Shown piece by piece: positions 21,131-25,901 of a stretch of 25,901 nucleotides of DNA; position 1 is the first letter of the stretch, and each line of letters starts with the position of its first letter. The notes under the pieces were generated by a model that was given only the letters and a program-made list of their open reading frames with translations, was not told the DNA's origin and ran no database searches. Position numbers and translations under genes: made by a program. This stretch comes from a virus. The stretch lies in IMG/VR virus record IMGVR_UViG_3300037235_000012, positions 1 through 25,901 of that record; one strand, given 5' to 3'.

Positions 21131-21184
21131 AGTCCTTCCCATCCCGCGCCGTTCTTACGGTGCGCTGTGGCAAAGGGCTTCTCG

Positions 21185-21709
21185 ATGATCTCATTCATGG
21201 TGCTCTCCGCGCCGCGCTCAGGCTCAACCTGGGCCGCTAACTGGCTCACGACCGAGCATCAAATCTGCCTCCATGACCCCGTTCTCGAGAACGGGGTCGA
21301 GCAATTGGAGGTGCTCCCATTCGTTCGCCGCTATGGACTCGCCTGCACGGGGCTGCCGCTCTTGACCGATTGGGTGAATCGGCAACAGTGCCCGAAGGTG
21401 GTCCTGCACCGGGACCTGGACGAGGTGAACGCATCACTCGTCGCGATCGGTCTCTCGCCGCTCTCGAAAGCGTGGGACGGCGGGGTGCTCGAGCGCATCG
21501 AGGGCTGGCACGTCCACTACAAGGACCTCTTTCGCCCCGGCACCGCGCGCGCGATCTGGCAGCATCTTTTGGGACACGGCACCCCGTTCGATGGCACCCG
21601 TCACATGATGCTTGCGTCCATGCACATCGACCCGCATTTCCCCCGCGTGCGCATTGATCATGAGCGTACCCGGGAGTTCCGTGCCGAGATCAGTAAGGCG
21701 CTCTCATGA
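21185..21709 (+). CDS. Sulfotransferase-like P-loop protein, 174 aa
   Basis: ATG 21185 is favoured because AAGGG lies 7 nt upstream; GTG 21167 is an in-frame alternative. Residues 9-16 read APRSGSTW, the 5'-phosphosulfate-binding motif of sulfotransferases. HRDLDEVNASL places Arg76 and Ser84 eight residues apart, the spacing of the 3'-phosphate-binding Arg/Ser pair in that family. Such enzymes move sulfate from PAPS to hydroxyl or amino groups on sugars, peptides or small molecules. At 174 residues it is shorter than the usual 250-300, so acceptor-binding parts may be reduced. The stop overlaps the hydroxylase-like gene (ATGA). A 24-bp palindrome lies at codons 31-38. The substrate is unknown. 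Confidence 0.7.
   Translation: MISFMVLSAPRSGSTWAANWLTTEHQICLHDPVLENGVEQLEVLPFVRRYGLACTGLPLLTDWVNRQQCPKVVLHRDLDEVNASLVAIGLSPLSKAWDGGVLERIEGWHVHYKDLFRPGTARAIWQHLLGHGTPFDGTRHMMLASMHIDPHFPRVRIDHERTREFRAEISKALS
21275..21298 (+). repeat. Perfect 24-bp palindrome inside the sulfotransferase-like gene
   Basis: GACCCCGTTCTC (21275-21286) is followed at once by its exact reverse complement GAGAACGGGGTC (21287-21298). It is aligned with the reading frame and encodes DPVLENGV on both strands. Chance expectation in 26 kb is roughly 0.002 with uniform bases. A dimeric protein binding site or a modification/cleavage site is possible; no T-run follows that would make it a terminator. Confidence 0.85.
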
Positions 21710-22359
21710 AGGCTGCCCAGAAAAAGGCGCGCCAGGCCGTGATGAGAAACGAGCCCATCCGTGTCCTTCGCAAAGGCGTCAACGTGCAGCCCCTGGTCGA
21801 TCAAATCGAGGCGCAGCCGGAGCTCTGGAACGACAACGTGTTTCGCTCCTTCGGGAATGCGGCCGAGGGGTATTCCAATCCCCACAAGCGGGTCTCGGAC
21901 ATCATCGTCCGTTTCAACGACTGGAAGAACTGGAAGGGGGATCGGCATAAGTTCAACGAGCGCCACGAGTCGGTGTGGTGGTCGGCCTACCAGAAGCTCC
22001 CCTATGTGAAGCCCTTGGTCTTCGATCTGATGCGTCTTTACGAGGCCGAGAGCTTAGGCATGGTCCTGATCACCCGGATTCCGGCGGGCGGGGAGGTGCG
22101 CCGCCACGTCGATTCCGGCTGGCACGCGCAGCAGTACTTGAAGTTCGCGGTGCAGTTGAAAGCCGCTCCCGGGCAGAAGTTCTGCTACGACGAGATGGAG
22201 CTCGAGACCGAGAAGGGGGACCTTTTCGCCTTTGATAACTCGAAGCCCCATTGGGTCACGAACCCCACGGACTTTGATCGCTGGACGCTCATCGTCTGTC
22301 TACGCTTGGAACAACCGAATTGCCTGAATTGTCGGTGGCCCGGGCCCGACGTTCACTGA
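21706..22359 (+). CDS. Asp/Asn beta-hydroxylase-like 2-oxoglutarate/Fe(II) oxygenase, 217 aa
   Basis: ATG 21706 overlaps the sulfotransferase-like stop (ATGA), with AAGG 7 nt upstream. Residues 119-140 lead into the iron site ITRIPAGGEVRRHVDSGWH. His134-x-Asp136 and His182 (SKPHWVTN) form the facial triad. Arg192 (DRWTLIVCLR), ten residues after His182, fits the 2-oxoglutarate-binding Arg, with the same His/Arg spacing I recall for AspH-type hydroxylases. FCYDEMELETEKGDLFAFDN supplies the expected core strands. Such enzymes hydroxylate protein side chains or small molecules. A terminal Cys-x2-Cys (CLNC) may bind metal. Coupling to the preceding gene suggests a two-step modification; the target is unknown. 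Confidence 0.78.
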   Translation: MKAAQKKARQAVMRNEPIRVLRKGVNVQPLVDQIEAQPELWNDNVFRSFGNAAEGYSNPHKRVSDIIVRFNDWKNWKGDRHKFNERHESVWWSAYQKLPYVKPLVFDLMRLYEAESLGMVLITRIPAGGEVRRHVDSGWHAQQYLKFAVQLKAAPGQKFCYDEMELETEKGDLFAFDNSKPHWVTNPTDFDRWTLIVCLRLEQPNCLNCRWPGPDVH

Positions 22360-22377
22360 AACTTAAGGAGAAGGACT

Positions 22378-23418
22378 TTGCCAGCAGGGTGGGTAGCAGC
22401 CGCCGGCGCCGCGGTCTCCGCGGGCGAGTCGATCGAGGCGAATAACGCCGCCGGCGCGGCCGCCAAAGCGAACAACGCGAATGCGTCCGAACTCGCGGGC
22501 GCTCAGAACACGATGCTGAACCAGGCCGAGACGGTCGCCAACCAGCCCTTCCAGGCCTACACCGGACAGCTGACCGCGCCGATGACGGGCAACCAGCAGC
22601 AGGGCTACTCATTGGCCTCCTCGAGCGCGAACCAACAAGCGGGCCAGGCGGATGTCGCTCAGGGCACGAGCTTGCTCGGTTCCGAGCAGCCCTGGAACCA
22701 GGCGACCGAGGCCACCTACGCGAACCCGTATACGCAGGATGTCGTCAACACGACGCTTGCTAACCAGAACAAGAGTTACCTGCAATCGCTCGCCGCCGAT
22801 CAGACCGGGGAGGGTGCGACCAGCTCGTTCGGGAACTCGAGGGACGCCATCCAGGAGGCGACTCTCACCGCGGATAACACCCTCAACACCGCGACCACGA
22901 CCGCAAGCTTGAATGCGAACGCCTACAACGCGGCGATGAGTGCCTGGCAAAACGACAACCAAGCGAAGACGCAGGCCGCCACGGCTTACATGCAGGCCGG
23001 GAACGATGTCACCAACATGACCAACTCGCAGATCTCGAACCTACTTCAGACGGGCGGTGTGTCACAGGTCATCAACCAGACCAACCTCGATGCCCAGTAC
23101 GGTCAGTTCATGCGCCAACAGGGCTGGAGCGCACAGCAATTGGGCCCACTGATCAACGCTGTCACTGCCGGCAAGGGCGGCGTTGCGCAAAGCGCGCCCG
23201 TGCAGTCGAACGTCGGCAATTCGATCTTGGGGTTGGGCTCGACCTTGGCGGGCCTCTATGGGGGTGGCTCAACTGGGCAGCCTGCGACCGGGGGGACTTA
23301 CGGCACGAGCTCCTCCTCCCAGGCAGGCCTCGACAATGCGGCCTACAACTCGCTCACCATCCCGACCTACACCCCGGTCATGAACTTGGGGTCTTTCGGC
23401 TCGGGCGCCGGCGGATAA
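22378..23418 (+). CDS. Putative internal/ejection protein, Ala/Gln/Asn-rich, 346 aa
   Basis: TTG 22378 is chosen because AAGGAGAAGG ends just before it, giving MPAGWVAAAGAAVSAG. The protein is Ala, Asn, Gln, Ser and Thr-rich and mostly helical, without cysteine. YANPYTQDVVNTTLANQNK followed by GATSSFGNSRDAIQEA (about residues 118-162) matches a virion protein I recall from many short-tailed phages, thought to be packaged in the head and ejected. The C-terminus is Gly/Ser-rich. It is first of three long hydrophilic genes at the end of the block, the usual place for ejection proteins. Confidence 0.7.
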   Translation: MPAGWVAAAGAAVSAGESIEANNAAGAAAKANNANASELAGAQNTMLNQAETVANQPFQAYTGQLTAPMTGNQQQGYSLASSSANQQAGQADVAQGTSLLGSEQPWNQATEATYANPYTQDVVNTTLANQNKSYLQSLAADQTGEGATSSFGNSRDAIQEATLTADNTLNTATTTASLNANAYNAAMSAWQNDNQAKTQAATAYMQAGNDVTNMTNSQISNLLQTGGVSQVINQTNLDAQYGQFMRQQGWSAQQLGPLINAVTAGKGGVAQSAPVQSNVGNSILGLGSTLAGLYGGGSTGQPATGGTYGTSSSSQAGLDNAAYNSLTIPTYTPVMNLGSFGSGAGG

Positions 23419-23427
23419 GGAATACCC

Positions 23428-24774
23428 ATGGCAGCAGGAACCATCGCGCCCCCGGACCCTCAGGACACCTTGGGCGCCCCTCCCCCGATGCCACCCATCC
23501 AAGGTGCACCCGCGCCGTTGGCGGCCTCACCCAGCCAGCCCGCCTCCCCGGGCGCCGGCGCTACTGCGACGGCACCGCTTCAAGGACCGCCGACGCCCGT
23601 CCCCGGGCAGCAGCCCGCGAACGGCATCGAGAATCAGCCCCAGAAAGGCCAGATCAACACCGGGCCGCAGGCTGAGTTCGATCCGAAAAAGCTCGCCAAG
23701 GTGAAGAGCACCCTGGACCTACTGAATGCGATGAAGCCGCAGTCGCGCACCGATTACATGGATTGGTGGGAGAAGCAGCACGGCGACATCGATGAGAAGT
23801 ACGACAACTTGAAGTCCTCCTTGGGCGCCCGGCCGGACGATGACCAGGACTATTCCAAGAAAGAGAAGTTTGCGGCGCTCTTGGAGTTTGGCCTTCACCT
23901 GATGAAAAACTCGGCCGCCGCGGTTGGCTCCTCGAACCAAGCAGCCCCCCTCGCGAACGCTCTATCCGACTCGGCCGAGACCGCCCAGAAGGCGCACCAG
24001 GCCAATATCGCCGGCCAACAGTCCGCCTACGACACTCAGGCCCAGTCCATCGAGGATGCGCGCCAGAAAGCCCAAGCGGGCATCGGTACGCCGTCGGCCG
24101 CGATGAAAGAGCAGGCGGACTTGAATCGCCAGGACTCGGAGAATCTCAAGGACACGGCCTCCGCCTACAAGGATGTGAACTCGACCCTGGATCAGGGCAC
24201 GAAGAGCGCGGCCGCGAAGACCTACTCGACGGGGAAGGACGGGAATCTCTATTCGCTCGAGCCTGACGAGGACGGGAATCCGAAGGCGAAGCCCGTGCTC
24301 GGCATCGACGGCAAGCCCTACCAGGGCCAGGTCTTAGGCCGCGCCACCGGTTCAGGCATCGCGAAGGACGATACCGCGCAGATCCGTAACTACAAATATA
24401 TGACCGGAGTTTTGGGGATGGACCCGAACACCGCGCACGCGACCGCGTTCAAGCCCCCGACCGGCAACTCCCTGAAGGACCACGCCACGGTCTACAAGGC
24501 GATCATGTCCGCGACCATGGGCGATACCGACAAGTCGAAGCAGGGCGCGGACCAGTACATCATCGACAACTATGGCGCGGGCGAGCTCTCGAGGGCGACC
24601 GCGCCTCAAGTTCCCCCGCAAAAGCCCGGGGGCGGCGCCATCGGCTCACCGCCTCCGACCGCGCTTCAAGGGTTGAAGCCCGGCCAGGTGCGTGACTTCG
24701 GTGCGCGCGGGAAGTGGACGGTCGGCATCGATGGGACGCCGCAACAGGTGGGCGCTACCCAAGCGCTTCAGTAG
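23428..24774 (+). CDS. Putative internal/ejection protein, 448 aa
   Basis: ATG 23428 follows the previous stop by 9 nt, with AAGGAA upstream. The first 80 residues are Pro/Ala-rich and probably disordered. Residues about 85-260 are charged helix (KLAKVKSTLDLLNAMKP, NSAAAVGSSNQAAPLANALS, ANIAGQQSAYDTQAQSIEDA). The C-terminal half is Gly/Lys-rich with KDGNLYSLEPDEDG and ends GKWTVGIDGTPQQVGA. No cysteine, signal or membrane segment is seen. Composition and position fit the internal virion proteins of short-tailed phages. No specific family is assigned. Confidence 0.65.
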   Translation: MAAGTIAPPDPQDTLGAPPPMPPIQGAPAPLAASPSQPASPGAGATATAPLQGPPTPVPGQQPANGIENQPQKGQINTGPQAEFDPKKLAKVKSTLDLLNAMKPQSRTDYMDWWEKQHGDIDEKYDNLKSSLGARPDDDQDYSKKEKFAALLEFGLHLMKNSAAAVGSSNQAAPLANALSDSAETAQKAHQANIAGQQSAYDTQAQSIEDARQKAQAGIGTPSAAMKEQADLNRQDSENLKDTASAYKDVNSTLDQGTKSAAAKTYSTGKDGNLYSLEPDEDGNPKAKPVLGIDGKPYQGQVLGRATGSGIAKDDTAQIRNYKYMTGVLGMDPNTAHATAFKPPTGNSLKDHATVYKAIMSATMGDTDKSKQGADQYIIDNYGAGELSRATAPQVPPQKPGGGAIGSPPPTALQGLKPGQVRDFGARGKWTVGIDGTPQQVGATQALQ

Positions 24775-24777
24775 ATC

Positions 24778-25901
24778 ATGGCCGCCGGCTGGATACCGAA
24801 GGGCCCGGACACACCCGCCCCCGCGGGGGCCGCGCCTTCACCGACCGATCCCTGGACGCCGGTGGGCCCTGATCAGGCGACCATCCCCTCGCTCGCCCGC
24901 CCTCACCAGGCACCCGATGCCAATGCCATCGAGAACACGCGAAACCTCTTCCAGGCCTCAAGAGACGTGCTCTTCGGGCACACGCCTGACCCGAATGGCG
25001 ATCGAGTCTCGAACTACGGAATATTCCCCTCGATTATCGATTCTCTGAAAGAACGGGCGACCGAGCCTGATGGGCCATCCTGGGAGACCCTCGCGCAGTC
25101 CTACCCCCATGTGGTCGGGGCACAGCTTCAGAAGGTGGGCGCGGGTTACCAGGAATCCCACGGCGCGGCGGAGGTGCAAAGCGCGGGCGCGACCTTGGCG
25201 GCCTTGAACGTCCTCCCCCAGGTCGCTGCGCGGATGCCGGGCACCGACAATGGCGCCAAGATCGATGCCATGGCGAAAGACGCCCTGGTCCAGAAGACCG
25301 CGCGGTCCGTGGGGTTGGACCCCGTCGTCTTTGCGAACCTCTGGGGCCAGTACTCCGGTCTCACCCCGGAGGAGCAAGCGGACGAGGCGGCCAAAGCGCA
25401 GTCGACCTTGTCCGCCGGCAAAGCGAACTTGACCGCCGGCAAGTCCTCCCGCCTTCAGGCCTGGGCGGATGAGACTGCGTGGGCGCCTTCGGACCTTGAA
25501 GGCGGCAAGCTAGACCCCTGGAGCTTAAAAGGCGTCGCCTTCAACGCCGCCACCATGGCGCCTACCCTGGCAGCGACCGCCGCGGCCACGGTCGGGGCGA
25601 CCGCGCTCGCAGGGCCTGCAGCCGGTATGGCCGCCGGCGGCGCGACCGCGGCCGCACTCTTCGCGCCCGCCCAACGGGAGGACGTGAAGAACACCATCGA
25701 TGGCCAGGTCGATACCCTTCTTCAGAAGGCGGATGAGGCGGACCGCGTCGCGCCCATCGGCCAGCAGCGCGGCTTGAACCCCGTCTCGACCGCGCTTCGT
25801 CAACAGGCGGCAGACTTGGCGGCCTCCTCCGATAAGATCGCCGACACCGCCGGATTCTTCTACGGGGTTGCGGATGCCGCCGGCGCGCTCCCCGTGGCCG
25901 C
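24778..25901 (+). CDS. Large internal/ejection protein, N-terminal 374 aa (3' truncated)
   Basis: ATG 24778 comes 3 nt after the previous stop and the frame is open to the end of the window, so the gene continues. The start is MAAGWIPKGPDTPAPAG. After a Pro/Ala-rich region come charged helices and a repeat-like Lys/Ala/Gly segment (TLSAGKANLTAGKSSRLQ). At about residues 259-300 there is a long Ala/Gly/Thr stretch (MAPTLAATAAATVGATALAG, continuing hydrophobic) that could insert into a membrane. This layout suits the large ejection proteins (P22 gp16- or T7 gp16-like in role) that enter the host envelope with DNA. A lytic enzyme domain may lie beyond the edge. Confidence 0.7.
   Translation, partial: MAAGWIPKGPDTPAPAGAAPSPTDPWTPVGPDQATIPSLARPHQAPDANAIENTRNLFQASRDVLFGHTPDPNGDRVSNYGIFPSIIDSLKERATEPDGPSWETLAQSYPHVVGAQLQKVGAGYQESHGAAEVQSAGATLAALNVLPQVAARMPGTDNGAKIDAMAKDALVQKTARSVGLDPVVFANLWGQYSGLTPEEQADEAAKAQSTLSAGKANLTAGKSSRLQAWADETAWAPSDLEGGKLDPWSLKGVAFNAATMAPTLAATAAATVGATALAGPAAGMAAGGATAAALFAPAQREDVKNTIDGQVDTLLQKADEADRVAPIGQQRGLNPVSTALRQQAADLAASSDKIADTAGFFYGVADAAGALPVA

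Noticed and set aside
1-25901. Integrase, attachment site, lysis cassette, tRNA or CRISPR
   Set aside because: No sequence signs of any of these were seen by reading. Temperate or virulent lifestyle cannot be decided from this window.

Overview
The window is a block of virion genes from a GC-rich tailed phage (or a prophage of one), probably infecting a GC-rich Gram-negative bacterium. Every supported gene lies on the + strand, packed with ATGA, TTGA or GTGA overlaps. The order is a morphogenesis module: scaffold-like, decoration-like, major capsid, neck, tail stabilisation, fibres, internal/ejection proteins. A Mu gpT-like capsid protein combined with P22 gp4- and gp10-like proteins and large Ala/Gln-rich ejection proteins points to a short-tailed (podovirus-like) particle. 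Terminase and portal are not visible and probably lie upstream. No integrase, lysis gene, tRNA or CRISPR array was seen. Family names come from recognising sequence patterns by eye; no database search was run.

Layout. 1-2493: the end of an unidentified gene, then six small overlapping genes, including one with a textbook twin-arginine signal sequence and ending with a GroES-like co-chaperonin. 2494-2722: noncoding gap with an intrinsic terminator. 2723-5997: scaffold-like protein, unknown protein, decoration-like protein and major capsid protein. 6016-9774: virion proteins, a P22 gp4-like neck protein and several small proteins. 9783-16650: a zinc-ribbon/FN3/chitobiase-like protein split over three frames, a Cys-rich protein, a second neck-like protein, a glycine-rich fibre, and a gp10-like tail stabilisation protein split over two frames. 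16656-20577: three fibre or tail-surface proteins. 20599-22359: a small conserved phage protein, a His/Cys-rich microprotein, a sulfotransferase-like P-loop protein and an Asp/Asn beta-hydroxylase-like 2-oxoglutarate oxygenase. 22378-25901: three internal/ejection-type proteins, the last cut by the window edge.

How they may work together. The co-chaperonin and scaffold would help fold and assemble the capsid. The neck and gp10-like proteins would close the filled head. The fibres would bind the host, and the long hydrophilic proteins would be ejected with the DNA. The overlapping sulfotransferase-like and hydroxylase-like genes are the best candidate for something undescribed: a late two-enzyme modification cassette between fibre and ejection genes. 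Also notable are a perfect 24-bp palindrome in the sulfotransferase-like gene, a perfect 14-bp inverted repeat in a 44-codon gene, beta modules apparently inserted into conserved virion proteins, and three apparent +1 frame changes in two genes.
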